Assembly: GCA_964636705.1 (NCBI GenBank)
Contig: CAZWUJ010000012.1
Location: 1-64,000 of the forward strand
DNA from: VXRJ01 sp964636705
GTDB lineage: Bacteria > Acidobacteriota > Vicinamibacteria > Vicinamibacterales > UBA8438
Length of the DNA stretch: 64,000 bases
Reading direction: 5' to 3'
The notes under the pieces are model-generated. The model saw only the letters and a program-made list of their open reading frames with translations. It was not told where the DNA came from and did no database searches. Below, in pieces: positions 1 through 7,909 of this stretch. Made by a program: the position numbers and the translations under genes. How positions within the stretch are numbered: position 1 is the stretch's first letter; every line of letters begins with the position of its first letter.

Positions 1-1
1 G

Positions 2-883
2 TCGGCGGTATTCCCGCTCTTCTTCTGGCTTCCGGCCAGCTACCACACGCCGCAGGCCGCGGTTTCGGCCGTGTTCTCCGGCCTGCTGACGAAGGTCGGC
101 GTCTACGCACTGATACGTTTCTTCACGCTGATCTTCCGGCATGACGTCGGGTACACGCACGAGTTGCTGCTCTGGGTGGCGGGGCTGACGATGGTCACCG
201 GCGTCCTCGGGGCCGCCTCGCAGAACGAGTTGAGGCGCATTCTGTCGTTCCACATAGTCAGCCAGATCGGATACATGATTCTCGGCCTGGCGCTCTTCAC
301 GACGCTCGGGTTGCTGGGCGGCATCTTCTACGTTGTGCACCACATCATCGTGAAGGCGAACCTCTTTTTCGTCTCGGGCGCCGTCAACCGGCTGGCCGGC
401 TCCACCGATCTCGAGAGGCTGGGCGGCCTCTACCGCGACAAGCCGTTCCTGGCGGTGCTCTTCTTCGTGCCGGCGTTCTCTCTGGCCGGCTTCCCGCCGC
501 TGTCCGGCTTCTGGGCAAAGCTGCTGCTGATCCAGGCCTCGATCGAGAGCGATGAGTTCGTCATGGCGGGCGTCGCGTTGACCGTGGGTCTGCTGACCGC
601 GTATTCGATGACCAAAATCTGGCTCAACGCCTTCTGGAAGGCTCGCCCGGACGACGCCGGGCCGCCGCCGCCTCTCGCGCCGCAGCGGCGGTGGCTGCTG
701 CTGGCGCCCGTTGCGACGCTGGCGATCGTCACACTGGCAATCGGTCTCTACGCCCGGCCACTCTACGTGCTGGCGGAACGAGCCGCCACTGAACTGATGG
801 CTCCTTCGAACTACGTCGAAGCCGTGCTGGGTGCGGACAGTCTCGCGGTCGCCGCGCCCGGTTCCAGAGACAACGCGGAATGA
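2..883 (+). CDS. mrpD: Na+/H+ antiporter subunit D (MrpD/MnhD), 5' truncated by window edge
   Basis: The reading frame is open from the first codon of the window (SAVFPLFFWLPASYHTP...), so the gene begins upstream and about 293 codons are visible. The protein is a multi-spanning membrane subunit of the proton-translocating NuoL/M/N-type family. Recognisable stretches include LRRILSFHIVSQIGY and the SLAGFPPLSGFWAK loop. Complex I NuoM was considered, but mrpE, mrpF and mrpG follow directly, which identifies the multisubunit Mrp cation/proton antiporter. The stop overlaps the mrpE start (ATGA at 880-883), so the genes are translationally coupled. Confidence 0.93.
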   Translation, partial: SAVFPLFFWLPASYHTPQAAVSAVFSGLLTKVGVYALIRFFTLIFRHDVGYTHELLLWVAGLTMVTGVLGAASQNELRRILSFHIVSQIGYMILGLALFTTLGLLGGIFYVVHHIIVKANLFFVSGAVNRLAGSTDLERLGGLYRDKPFLAVLFFVPAFSLAGFPPLSGFWAKLLLIQASIESDEFVMAGVALTVGLLTAYSMTKIWLNAFWKARPDDAGPPPPLAPQRRWLLLAPVATLAIVTLAIGLYARPLYVLAERAATELMAPSNYVEAVLGADSLAVAAPGSRDNAE

Positions 884-1353
884 AACTCTTCCAAATCAAT
901 CTGCTATTCGCCGGCGGCTGGTGCGCGTTGATGGGAACCTTCGACCTGGGGACTTTCGTCTGGGGTTTCCTCCTGGCGTTCGCCGCCTTGAGCCTGTCGA
1001 GCCCCATGTTCGGGCAGACCGCCTACTTCAAGCGCGTGCTGCTGACGGCGCGTCTGGGAGCCTACTTCCTGTACGAGCTCACGGTCTCGGGCCTGCAGGT
1101 CGCGTGGGACGTGATCACGCCCACGCACCGATCCCGCCCGGGCATCGTAGCGGTCCCGCTGGACCTCGAGGAGCCGATACAAATCACGGTGCTGGCGAAT
1201 CTCATCTCGTTGACGCCGGGTTCGCTGAGCCTCGACGTCAGCCCTGACGGAAGGACGCTCTACGTGCACGAGATGTTCGTCGACGATCCGGACGAGACGC
1301 GCAGGAGGATCAAGGAGGGTTTCGAACGCCTGGTCCGGGAGGCCATGCAGTGA
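880..1353 (+). CDS. mrpE: Na+/H+ antiporter subunit E (MrpE)
   Basis: A 157-residue protein with two N-terminal hydrophobic segments and a soluble C-terminal half. The family signature is visible in VIxPxxRSRPGIVAVPLDL and in NLISLTPGSLSLDVSPDGRTLYVHEM, typical of MrpE/MnhE. It is a small membrane subunit of the Mrp antiporter. It overlaps mrpD by 4 nt at its start and mrpF by 4 nt at its end (GTGA). Confidence 0.95.
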   Translation: MKLFQINLLFAGGWCALMGTFDLGTFVWGFLLAFAALSLSSPMFGQTAYFKRVLLTARLGAYFLYELTVSGLQVAWDVITPTHRSRPGIVAVPLDLEEPIQITVLANLISLTPGSLSLDVSPDGRTLYVHEMFVDDPDETRRRIKEGFERLVREAMQ

Positions 1354-1694
1354 CAGACCCGGTGGAGCAGTCGCAGATCGTCGCGTGGGCGGTGAACGTC
1401 ACGATGGCCCTGACGGTGCTGGGGCTGGTCTTCTCGTTCGTCCGCCTCATCAGGGGACCAAGCCTGCCGGATCGCGTCGTATCGGTCGACCTCATCACCA
1501 TATTGGCGGTCGCGGTCGTAGGCCTCCTGGCAATCACGTACACCGAGCCCGACTTTCTCGACATCGCCGTGGCGCTGGCGTTGGTGGCCTTTCTGGCGAC
1601 GGTCGCCTTCGCCTGGTACGCCGAGCGCTCGACCGAGTTGCTCAATCGCGACAGAGGGGCCGCCGAAAGGGTGGAGGACACCGATGGCAGGTGA
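1350..1694 (+). CDS. mrpF: Na+/H+ antiporter subunit F (MrpF)
   Basis: A 114-residue protein starting at GTG, which overlaps the mrpE stop. It has three predicted membrane helices and the family stretch RLIRGPSLPDRVVSVDLI, with the conserved Asp of MrpF. The C-terminal tail is hydrophilic. It is a small integral subunit of the Mrp complex. The coding region overlaps the start of mrpG by 11 nt. Confidence 0.94.
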   Translation: MTDPVEQSQIVAWAVNVTMALTVLGLVFSFVRLIRGPSLPDRVVSVDLITILAVAVVGLLAITYTEPDFLDIAVALALVAFLATVAFAWYAERSTELLNRDRGAAERVEDTDGR

Positions 1695-2064
1695 CGTTCC
1701 GTGGTCGGACCTGATCGTGGCCGCGTGCCTTCTGGCCGGAGGCTTCTTCCTGCTGGTCGCCGGGCTCGGCATCTTGCGCCTGCCCGACGTGCTGATTCGC
1801 ATGCACGCCTCCACGAAGGCGGGCACGCTGGGCGTTGGCCTGGTGTTCAGCGCAGCGGCCCTCTACTTCAGGAATACGGCAGAGACCGCAATCGCGGCCC
1901 TGACAGTCGTCTTCCTGTTGGTAACGGCGCCGGTCGCCGCCCATGCCATCGCGCGCGCGGCGTACCGGATGAATGTCCCGCTGTCGGGCAGGACGCATAT
2001 CGACGAGTGGAAGGGGAAGTACGGCAGGGATGGCGACGGTCCGGCCAAGGGCGCAGACTCCTAG
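1684..2064 (+). CDS. mrpG: Na+/H+ antiporter subunit G (MrpG)
   Basis: A 126-residue protein with three hydrophobic segments and the MrpG/MnhG pattern LGILRLPDVLIRMHASTKAGTLG. It is the last gene of the antiporter operon. The stop codon lies in a CTAG tetramer (2061-2064) shared with the stop of the convergent FHA gene, so the two genes abut tail to tail with a 4-nt overlap. Confidence 0.94.
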   Translation: MAGDVPWSDLIVAACLLAGGFFLLVAGLGILRLPDVLIRMHASTKAGTLGVGLVFSAAALYFRNTAETAIAALTVVFLLVTAPVAAHAIARAAYRMNVPLSGRTHIDEWKGKYGRDGDGPAKGADS

Positions 2065-2387
2065 TCCGGTGAAGTGAGGCCGTCCCGGGCGACCGTGAAT
2101 TCGGACCGGCCGATCCGCAGCCGGTCTCCTTCCTGGAGGGCGACTGCCTCTACTCGAGTCCCGTTGACGAAGGTGCCGTTCGTGCTGTCAAGATCCTCAA
2201 CCACCAACTCGCCTTCGGACGCTACGAGGCGGCAGTGGATGCGCGACATCAACGTGTCCGACACGACGAAGTCTGAACGGGGACCCCGCCCCACCGTGCG
2301 TGCCGTGCCCGGCGGCAGACGAAGCATTCGCGGCTGGCTACCCTCCGTGCGCAGGACCCACATCGTCCCTTTCGACTCCGGCATCAT
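2061..2387 (-). CDS. FHA-domain protein
   Basis: About 108 residues forming essentially a single forkhead-associated domain. The phosphothreonine-binding signature is present as VGRGPRSDF, SRIHCRL and DLDSTNGTFVNG. Such domains recognise phosphothreonine on partner proteins; no effector domain is attached. ATG at 2387 and ATG at 2384 both follow a GGGAG Shine-Dalgarno-like sequence, and an upstream in-frame extension to 2441 would run into the SDR gene. The gene lies 16 nt downstream of the SDR gene on the same strand, so they are probably co-transcribed. Its partner is unknown. Confidence 0.85.
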   Translation of the reverse strand: MMPESKGTMWVLRTEGSQPRMLRLPPGTARTVGRGPRSDFVVSDTLMSRIHCRLVASEGELVVEDLDSTNGTFVNGTRVEAVALQEGDRLRIGRSEFTVARDGLTSPD

Positions 2388-2403
2388 CACGCTCCCGTGT
2401 CCG

Positions 2404-3168
2404 TCACTTGCGCGGCGGCCGCGACGGACGAAGCTCGACACGGCTGGGCAGGCTGCGTGCCTCGTGCGCGAGCAGGTCCATCACCACCTGGGCGACATCC
2501 CCGGCCGTCAGCTTCCAGGGCGCCGCGGCATGCCGATGGACTGAGCCGGCAAAGGCAGTTCCGACCGAACCCGGCGCCACTTCGCTGACACGGATCCTGT
2601 CGTGACGTAATTCCTGCATCATGGCGTGGGTGAAAGCGTCCAGGCCCGCCTTCGAGGCGCAGTACGCGGCGCCGTTCGCGAAGGGATTGCAACCGGCAAG
2701 ACTGCTGATATTGATGATCCATCCGCCGCCCCGCCTGCGCAGTTCCGGGATGGCCTCCCGGCAGCAATAGAACACGCCGTGCAGGTTGGTCTCGATGATC
2801 TGCAGCCAGTCGTCGATCGACTGCTCTGCGACCGGAGCAAAATGGCCGACGCCGGCGTTGTTGATCAGGATGTCGAGTCCGCCGAAGCAATCGACGGCGG
2901 TCCGAACGAGCCGTGCGGCGTCGTCCGGACGCCGCACATCCGCCTGGATGGCTTCGAGATGTCCTGCATCGATGGGCTGGGCGGCCGTGGCCAGTCCATT
3001 CGCCGCCTCGCGGAGTGCGTCCGCCGATCGCCCGGAAATGACGACATCGGCTCCCGCCGCGAGCAGAGACTCGGCGACTGCCCGGCCGATCCCCCGTGAG
3101 CCGCCCGTTACTACCGCCGACCGTCCCCTGAAATGCGGCGCAGGAGCCGCCCCCTGTTCACCGACCAT
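2404..3168 (-). CDS. Short-chain dehydrogenase/reductase (FabG-like)
   Basis: A 254-residue classical SDR. The Rossmann motif TGGSRGIGRA lies near residue 20, NNAG near residue 100, the catalytic Ser in the ISSLAG stretch, and YCASK supplies the Tyr and Lys. PGSVGT follows, as in NAD(P)-dependent oxidoreductases of the FabG type. The substrate cannot be read from the sequence. The frame stays open far upstream, antisense to the neighbouring gene; ATG at 3168 places the Rossmann motif at the normal distance. A GTG at 3183 is an alternative. It diverges from the malate-dehydrogenase-like gene with a 30-bp spacer. Confidence 0.88.
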   Translation of the reverse strand: MVGEQGAAPAPHFRGRSAVVTGGSRGIGRAVAESLLAAGADVVISGRSADALREAANGLATAAQPIDAGHLEAIQADVRRPDDAARLVRTAVDCFGGLDILINNAGVGHFAPVAEQSIDDWLQIIETNLHGVFYCCREAIPELRRRGGGWIINISSLAGCNPFANGAAYCASKAGLDAFTHAMMQELRHDRIRVSEVAPGSVGTAFAGSVHRHAAAPWKLTAGDVAQVVMDLLAHEARSLPSRVELRPSRPPRK

Positions 3169-3183
3169 GCCTGTTATGGACAC

Positions 3184-3189
3184 TAGAAT
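3184..3189 (+). promoter_or_regulatory. -10 box (TAGAAT) for a probably leaderless mRNA
   Basis: TAGAAT ends 9 nt before the ATG of the malate-dehydrogenase-like gene. There is no Shine-Dalgarno sequence, so transcription would start at or next to the start codon. No convincing -35 box is visible. On the opposite strand TAGTGT (ACACTA at 3180-3185) could serve the divergent SDR gene. Confidence 0.5.
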
Positions 3190-3198
3190 ACGCGAACC

Positions 3199-4044
3199 AT
3201 GCCTGTCATCGCCGTCATGGGCGCCGGCACGCTGGGCGGGACACTCGCCCGGGCGCTCGCTTCGGCCGGCGTGGCCGGCGAGGTCCGCCTGCTTGACGAC
3301 AGCGCGGACGTGGCCGCGGGCAAGGCTCTCGACATGTGGCAGGCAGCGCCGCTCGACCGATTCGAGACCCGGATCGTCGCCGGCCGCCCATCCGCCGGGC
3401 TCGCAGGCGCCAGCGTCGTCCTGCTCGCGGGGCCGGTCGCCGGCAACACCGAGTGGAACGGCGAGGCGGGACTCGACGCGCTCCACCAGGTGGAGTCGGC
3501 CAACCCGCGGGCGCTGGTTGTCTGCGCCGGGGCAGGCCACCGCGAACTGGTGGAACAGGGAGTGGCTGACCTCGGTATCGATCGGCGACGCCTCATCGGA
3601 TCCGCGCCGGAAGCGCTTCGCGCGGCACTGCGCGCCATGGTCGCTCTCGAGGGAGACTGCCCCGCCTCCGAAGTCTCGCTTGCCGTGCTCGGCGCGCCGC
3701 CTGACCGGACGGTTGTTCCCTGGAGTCAGGCGACGGCAGGCGGCCTGTCGCTGGAAGCCCTGCTGCCACCCGCCAGCCTGACCCGGCTCCGTAGCCGGGC
3801 CGCCGCGCTCTGGCCACCTGGGCCGTACGCCCTCGCCGCGGCAGCTACCCGCGTCGTCGCTACCGCACTGACGGGAACCGGGCATCGCCCCTCCTGCTTC
3901 GCCGTGCCGGCTCCGGGACCGCGCGGCAGGACACCCGCGCTCGCGATGCCATTGGTGCTGAAGGCGTCGGGTATCGCCCGGATTCTGGAGCCGTCGCTCA
4001 GCGCGCGGGAGCGCAGCGAGCTGGAGGCGGCTCGCAACGACTGA
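3199..4044 (+). CDS. Malate/lactate dehydrogenase-like protein lacking catalytic residues
   Basis: 281 residues with the fold markers of NAD-dependent malate/lactate dehydrogenase: GAGTLGGTLA at residues 8-17, LLDD at the end of beta-2, and GKALDMWQAAP at 41-51, almost identical to malate dehydrogenases. The catalytic parts are gone. The mobile-loop arginines (normally ARKPGMSR) are replaced by an unrelated stretch around NTEWNG, the NP of the substrate loop is lost, and the GGHGD motif with the catalytic His reads GAPPD (165-169). NAD binding may persist, but dehydrogenase activity is unlikely. The 3' end overlaps convergent lipB by 47 bp. It is probably a divergent paralogue with a regulatory or unknown role. 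Confidence 0.75.
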   Translation: MPVIAVMGAGTLGGTLARALASAGVAGEVRLLDDSADVAAGKALDMWQAAPLDRFETRIVAGRPSAGLAGASVVLLAGPVAGNTEWNGEAGLDALHQVESANPRALVVCAGAGHRELVEQGVADLGIDRRRLIGSAPEALRAALRAMVALEGDCPASEVSLAVLGAPPDRTVVPWSQATAGGLSLEALLPPASLTRLRSRAAALWPPGPYALAAAATRVVATALTGTGHRPSCFAVPAPGPRGRTPALAMPLVLKASGIARILEPSLSARERSELEAARND

Positions 4045-4708
4045 CGTCGGCCAGAGTCCGATTGAACACCTCCGCCAGCGAGCCTGCGACGGCATCGCCA
4101 ACTTCATCGAGCCCCAGGTCCCTGCCGGTCAGTTGCGCGAGCGAAGTCACGCCGCGATCCGCCAGGCCGCAGGCGCGGATCAGCGCGAAGTCGTCCAGAC
4201 GCGTGGTGACGTTCAGGGCGAAGCCGTGCGACGTCACCCATCGCGAGAGCCGAACGCCGATCGCGGCCAACTTGTCGTTCCCCACCCAAACGCCCGTAAG
4301 CCCTCCAACGCGCCCCGCATGGACGCCGAAGTGCGACACCGCCCGAATGATTGCCTCTTCCAGGTCGCGGACGTACCGATGGACATCGCAACGGTCCGGT
4401 TTCAGCAGCAGGATCGGGTAGCCGACCAGTTGGCCGGGTCCGTGGTACGTGACGTCGCCGCCACGGCGCGCCTCGTGCATCTCGACGCCTCTCCGCTCCA
4501 GCTCATCTGGCGAGACGAGGAGGTTGTCGCGGTCCGCGGCGACACCCAACGTGACGACGGGTCGATGCTCGAGCAACAGCAATTGGTCCGGGATGCGGCC
4601 CTGCTGGCGATCACGGACGAGCCGCTCCTGCAAGCGCTCCGTATCCGCAAACGACACGACGCCCAGCCGCCGAACCACCAGCGTCCGATCCGCAGTGAGC
4701 CGAGACAT
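3998..4708 (-). CDS. lipB: Octanoyl-[ACP]:protein N-octanoyltransferase LipB
   Basis: A 236-residue enzyme that transfers octanoate from acyl carrier protein to lipoyl domains, the first step of lipoate synthesis. The signature RRGGDVTYHGPGQLVGYPIL spans residues 81-100. The catalytic pair is Lys146 (NDKLAAIGVR) and Cys180 (RACGLADRGVTSL). The E2 gene whose lipoyl domain is a likely substrate lies immediately upstream on the same strand (43-nt gap), so the two may form an operon. A tandem 13-bp duplication (4710-4735) occupies the leader just before the ATG. Confidence 0.95.
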   Translation of the reverse strand: MSRLTADRTLVVRRLGVVSFADTERLQERLVRDRQQGRIPDQLLLLEHRPVVTLGVAADRDNLLVSPDELERRGVEMHEARRGGDVTYHGPGQLVGYPILLLKPDRCDVHRYVRDLEEAIIRAVSHFGVHAGRVGGLTGVWVGNDKLAAIGVRLSRWVTSHGFALNVTTRLDDFALIRACGLADRGVTSLAQLTGRDLGLDEVGDAVAGSLAEVFNRTLADVSRCEPPPARCAPAR

Positions 4709-4709
4709 C

Positions 4710-4735
4710 TTCAGGGCGCTGGTTCAGGGCGCTGG
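4710..4735. repeat. 13-bp perfect tandem duplication upstream of lipB
   Basis: TTCAGGGCGCTGG occurs twice back to back in the 43-nt gap between the E2 gene and lipB. It probably reflects slippage. It changes the leader directly before the lipB start but no coding sequence. Confidence 0.8.
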
Positions 4736-4751
4736 GGAGCGCGCGGACAAG

Positions 4752-5954
4752 CTACAACTGTGCTTCGTCGAACTGCTCGATGGCCTGCTTCACCGACGAC
4801 ATGAACCGGTCGGCGAGCGCGCCATCGATCAGCCGGTGATCGAAACCCAACGTCAGATAGCAGCGGTGGCGTGGGGCGATGGTATCGTCATCCAGCACCA
4901 CCGGCCGGCGCTCGACCGCGCCGACACAAAGGATTGCCGCCTGCGGCTGATTGATGATCGGCATTCCGGCGATCGATCCGAAGGCACCGGGGTTGGTAAT
5001 GGTGAACGTTCCCCCCTGCACCTCGTCCGGCGTGAGCTTCTTTTCGCGGGCCCGCGTTGCCAGGTCGGCAATCGCCTGGCTCAGTTCGGCAACGTTCTTC
5101 GCGCCAGCGTCACGAACCACCGGCACTACAAGACCCTCTCCGTCGTCGAGGGCAACGGCGATCCCGAGTCCGATCCTGGAGGTATAGCGGACAGAAACGC
5201 CATCCTCGGACAGCGCCGCGTTCACAATCGGGACGGCGCGCAACCCGTCGACCACGGCCTTCGCGACGAACGACAGATAGGTCAGCTTGATGCCACCTGA
5301 CGCGAAGCCGTCGGCGTGCGCGGCAAGCAGCTTCGTGACGCGCGTGAAGTCGACGTCGAAAACCGTGTGGACGTGGGCCGACGTGCGCCGGCTGGCCACC
5401 ATGTGCCGGGCGATCTGCTGCCGCATTACCGACAGCGGCTCGACGCGTTCGCCTGCAGCCTGCCCGGCGTCCGTTCCACGGGCGGCGACATGCGCGAGGA
5501 TGTCCTCACGCGTGACACGACCGCCGGCGCCGGTACCGACGACCGCGGCCGGATCGACGCCGTGCTCGCGTGCCAGGCGCCGAACCACCGGGGAGAACCG
5601 CACGTCGCGGCCACCCCTTGCGGCCTGCGACGGCCTCACGATCCGGTCGGCGGACGACGCCAGGGAGGTAGTGCGGTCCGCAGCCGCCTCGGCGGAGGCT
5701 GCTGTGCCCTCCTCACCCGGCGCCGCGATGACGGCGACGACGGAATCGACCGCCACCGTCTCACCCGCCTGCACGCGCAACTCCGCTACTACTCCAGCGA
5801 CCGGGGAGGGAACTTCGGCGTCAACCTTGTCGGTCGAAACTTCAAAGAGCGGCTCGTCGCGGTCGACGTGCTCTCCGAGTTCCTTGTTCCAGCGAACGAT
5901 GGTTCCCTCGGCGATGGATTCGCCGAGCTGAGGCATGAGTACGTTGGTGGCCAT
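4752..5954 (-). CDS. 2-oxoacid dehydrogenase E2, dihydrolipoamide acyltransferase
   Basis: 400 residues in the classic E2 order. A lipoyl domain has the modified Lys at about residue 43 (STDKVDAEV). A peripheral-subunit-binding domain (FSPVVRRLAREHGVD...GTGAGGRVTREDIL) lies at about 118-155. The catalytic acyltransferase domain ends with the active-site motif DHRLIDG. The single lipoyl domain and sequence suit either succinyltransferase (SucB) or branched-chain/acetyl E2; specificity cannot be decided here and E1 and E3 are not in the window. ATG at 5954 opens MATNVLMPQLGES, the normal lipoyl-domain start. The downstream lipB supports lipoylation. Confidence 0.9.
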   Translation of the reverse strand: MATNVLMPQLGESIAEGTIVRWNKELGEHVDRDEPLFEVSTDKVDAEVPSPVAGVVAELRVQAGETVAVDSVVAVIAAPGEEGTAASAEAAADRTTSLASSADRIVRPSQAARGGRDVRFSPVVRRLAREHGVDPAAVVGTGAGGRVTREDILAHVAARGTDAGQAAGERVEPLSVMRQQIARHMVASRRTSAHVHTVFDVDFTRVTKLLAAHADGFASGGIKLTYLSFVAKAVVDGLRAVPIVNAALSEDGVSVRYTSRIGLGIAVALDDGEGLVVPVVRDAGAKNVAELSQAIADLATRAREKKLTPDEVQGGTFTITNPGAFGSIAGMPIINQPQAAILCVGAVERRPVVLDDDTIAPRHRCYLTLGFDHRLIDGALADRFMSSVKQAIEQFDEAQL

Positions 5955-6064
5955 CGTCACCGCATCGGCGGCGCGGCGGGTGGAACCGGAGACGGCTCGC
6001 AATCCCGCCCGGTCAGACTTGAATGCTTGCTGTGGGGAGGCCGCAGCAGCTCAGACGCGACAGC

Positions 6065-6352
6065 CTAGAGCACCGCGTCCTTGAGCGGTTTCGCGATCCG
6101 GGCCTTCACCACCGTCTTGGCGGCAATCGTGATCGACTCGCCAGTCGCAGGATTCCGGCCGGTTCGCTCCGGGCGGTTCTGGAGGACCAGCTTGCAGACA
6201 CCCGGCAGGACGAACTCGCCGCACCGCGTCAACTCAGATTCCGCCAGGCTCGCCAACTCACTGAAAAACGCCCCCGCGTCCTTGCGCGTGATGCCCAATT
6301 GGTCCGCAAAATGCGCGTGTAGCCTGGTCTTGCTCATGCGGCCGTCCGCCAT
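6065..6352 (-). CDS. HU/IHF-family DNA-binding protein
   Basis: 95 residues with the HU fold: the helical N-terminal half (MSKTRLHAHFADQLGITRKDA), then the DNA-binding arm with NPATGESITI and the ending AKTVVKARIAKPLKDAV. It bends DNA as a dimer and acts as a nucleoid protein. The chosen ATG has an AGGGGG Shine-Dalgarno 6-8 nt upstream; an internal ATG five codons later would give the canonical HU start. It has its own well-formed sigma70-type promoter about 85-110 bp upstream. Confidence 0.92.
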   Translation of the reverse strand: MADGRMSKTRLHAHFADQLGITRKDAGAFFSELASLAESELTRCGEFVLPGVCKLVLQNRPERTGRNPATGESITIAAKTVVKARIAKPLKDAVL

Positions 6353-6436
6353 GTCTTGCCCCCTCGGATTGTGCGCGCTGATAGGCGTTGGAACGGTCGC
6401 ACGCGCGACGGAACCCGCCCCCTGAACAACCGGGCC

Positions 6437-6465
6437 ATGCTAGCGTGCAGCGTGTTCAGTGTCAA
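6437..6465 (-). promoter_or_regulatory. Sigma70-type promoter for the HU gene
   Basis: Read on the minus strand, TTGACA (6465-6460) and TAGCAT (6442-6437) are separated by exactly 17 nt. The start point would lie near 6430 and give a leader of about 78 nt with a good Shine-Dalgarno, unlike the leaderless pattern seen at many other genes here. Confidence 0.65.
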
Positions 6466-6524
6466 ACGGACGAGCGTGCCGATCCCGTCCCGCCGGACAC
6501 GCGGGAGACCCGCTGGCAGCCTGC

Positions 6525-6530
6525 TAGAAT
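6525..6530 (+). promoter_or_regulatory. -10 box (TAGAAT) of queF, probably leaderless
   Basis: TAGAAT ends 6 nt before the queF ATG, with no Shine-Dalgarno between. This fits a leaderless transcript. Confidence 0.5.
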
Positions 6531-6536
6531 CGCTTC

Positions 6537-6932
6537 ATGGGGGACGGCGCACGCGGCCCGGAACCGGTCGCCTGGGCATCGGCGGCGGCGCACCCGGCGC
6601 TTGAGACGTTCCCCAACCCGTCACCTGGGCGCGACTACGAGATCGCCATCCGGTGTTCCGAATTCACCTCGGTCTGTCCCAAGACCGGCCTGCCCGACTT
6701 TGGTGAAGTGCGGATCACCTACGTTCCCGGCGATCGTTGTATCGAGTTGAAGTCATTGAAGTTCTACATGGTCGCGTTCCGCAACCAGGGAATCTTCTAC
6801 GAAGCGGTTACCAACCGGATTCTGGACGACCTGGTGGCCGCGTGCCGGCCGCGCCGGATGAGGGTCGTGGGTGACTTCTCCGTGCGTGGCGGGATCACGA
6901 CACAAGTGACGGCCGACTATGTGCAGCCATGA
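6537..6932 (+). CDS. queF: NADPH-dependent 7-cyano-7-deazaguanine reductase QueF
   Basis: 131 residues, matching the short unimodular QueF class. It reduces preQ0 to preQ1 in queuosine biosynthesis. The catalytic Cys47 lies in TSVCPKTGLPDFGE with Asp54. The QueF signature ELKSLKFY and the substrate-binding Glu in NQGIFYEAVTNRI are also present. It is followed with a 4-nt overlap by an unrelated exported peptidase-like gene. Confidence 0.95.
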   Translation: MGDGARGPEPVAWASAAAHPALETFPNPSPGRDYEIAIRCSEFTSVCPKTGLPDFGEVRITYVPGDRCIELKSLKFYMVAFRNQGIFYEAVTNRILDDLVAACRPRRMRVVGDFSVRGGITTQVTADYVQP

Positions 6933-7909
6933 TGCCAACGCCGCGCCGCCGGCATGCCGCCGCGCTCGCCCTCGTGCCGTTTGTTGCCGCCGTCGCGGCC
7001 GGTCGGCCGGCTGATGCGCAGGCGCGGCTGCCCGAGTTCGTCGTAGACGCACCGGAAAACCTCCGAGCCGTCGCCCGCCAGGTGAGCGGGCTCGAACTCG
7101 AACGGCTCGCGGGGGTGATGCGCCTGGTCGGCCTTGCCGATCCGGGCAACTCCATACGCGTCGCGATAGTCCCGGAGGAATCACGTCTGGCACGTGAGCT
7201 GCCGCCGTGGGTAGCGGCGTTCGCCGATCCCGGAAACGACCTGATCGTGCTCTTCCCGGCGCGCATCGGATCGTATCCGCACGATTCGCTGGAGGTAGTG
7301 CTCCACCATGAAGCGGCGCACATTCTGGCCTCCCGGGCGGCGGGCGGCGGGCGCGTGCCGCGCTGGTTCGCCGAGGGCCTTGCCAGCGTGGCGGAACGAA
7401 CGTGGGGGATCGGCAACCGGTCGCGCTTTGTCCGAGCCTCGTACTTCTCCGGCCAGCCAACGGTAACGGAACTCGAGGGACTGTTTGCCGGCGATGCGGC
7501 CAGCGTAGCGCGCGCCTACGTCATTTCGCACGCCATCGTCCGCGATGTCATCCGGCGCCACGGCGCCTCTGTCGTGCCGCGAATCCTGTCGAGTATTGCA
7601 GCGGGCGCGACGTTCGACAGTGCGTTCCTGGGAGCGACCGGCACTACGGTTCGGGAAGCGGCGCGGCTGTTCTGGCGCAGCGCCGGCGGATGGGAGGAAT
7701 GGATTACGTTCGTCGCCAGTCCCTTCACTCTCTGGACCGCGATCACGACGCTGGCCCTCGCCGCGATCTGGCGCCATCGCCTGCGTCGCGCCGAGCGCCG
7801 CCGGCGGTGGGAAATGGAAGAAACGCTTGAGCGGGAGCTGGAAGCGTGGCGCCGCGACGATCCGCCAGTCCGGCCGGCGAGACGGCTCAGAAGCGGACGC
7901 GACGCATGA
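6929..7909 (+). CDS. Exported, membrane-anchored zinc metallopeptidase-like protein
   Basis: 326 residues. An N-terminal signal peptide (hydrophobic stretch ending near ADAQ, residue 31) is followed by a gluzincin-type domain with HHEAAH near residue 130 and WFAEGLA about 20 residues later. This is the peptidase-MA-like arrangement, with two His and a downstream Glu binding zinc. A transmembrane helix lies near residue 270 (FTLWTAITTLALAAIW), followed by a basic cytoplasmic tail, so the peptidase domain should face the periplasm. The start overlaps queF by 4 nt and the 3' end overlaps the convergent SDR by 23 bp. The substrate is unknown. Confidence 0.8.
   Translation: MMPTPRRRHAAALALVPFVAAVAAGRPADAQARLPEFVVDAPENLRAVARQVSGLELERLAGVMRLVGLADPGNSIRVAIVPEESRLARELPPWVAAFADPGNDLIVLFPARIGSYPHDSLEVVLHHEAAHILASRAAGGGRVPRWFAEGLASVAERTWGIGNRSRFVRASYFSGQPTVTELEGLFAGDAASVARAYVISHAIVRDVIRRHGASVVPRILSSIAAGATFDSAFLGATGTTVREAARLFWRSAGGWEEWITFVASPFTLWTAITTLALAAIWRHRLRRAERRRRWEMEETLERELEAWRRDDPPVRPARRLRSGRDA

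Noticed and set aside
2..883. NuoM/NuoL of respiratory complex I
   Set aside because: The following genes are mrpE, mrpF and mrpG, which do not occur in complex I operons.
3169..4107. N-terminal extension of the SDR to 567 residues
   Set aside because: The extension is antisense to the malate-dehydrogenase-like gene and adds no recognisable domain; the Rossmann motif fits a start at 3168.
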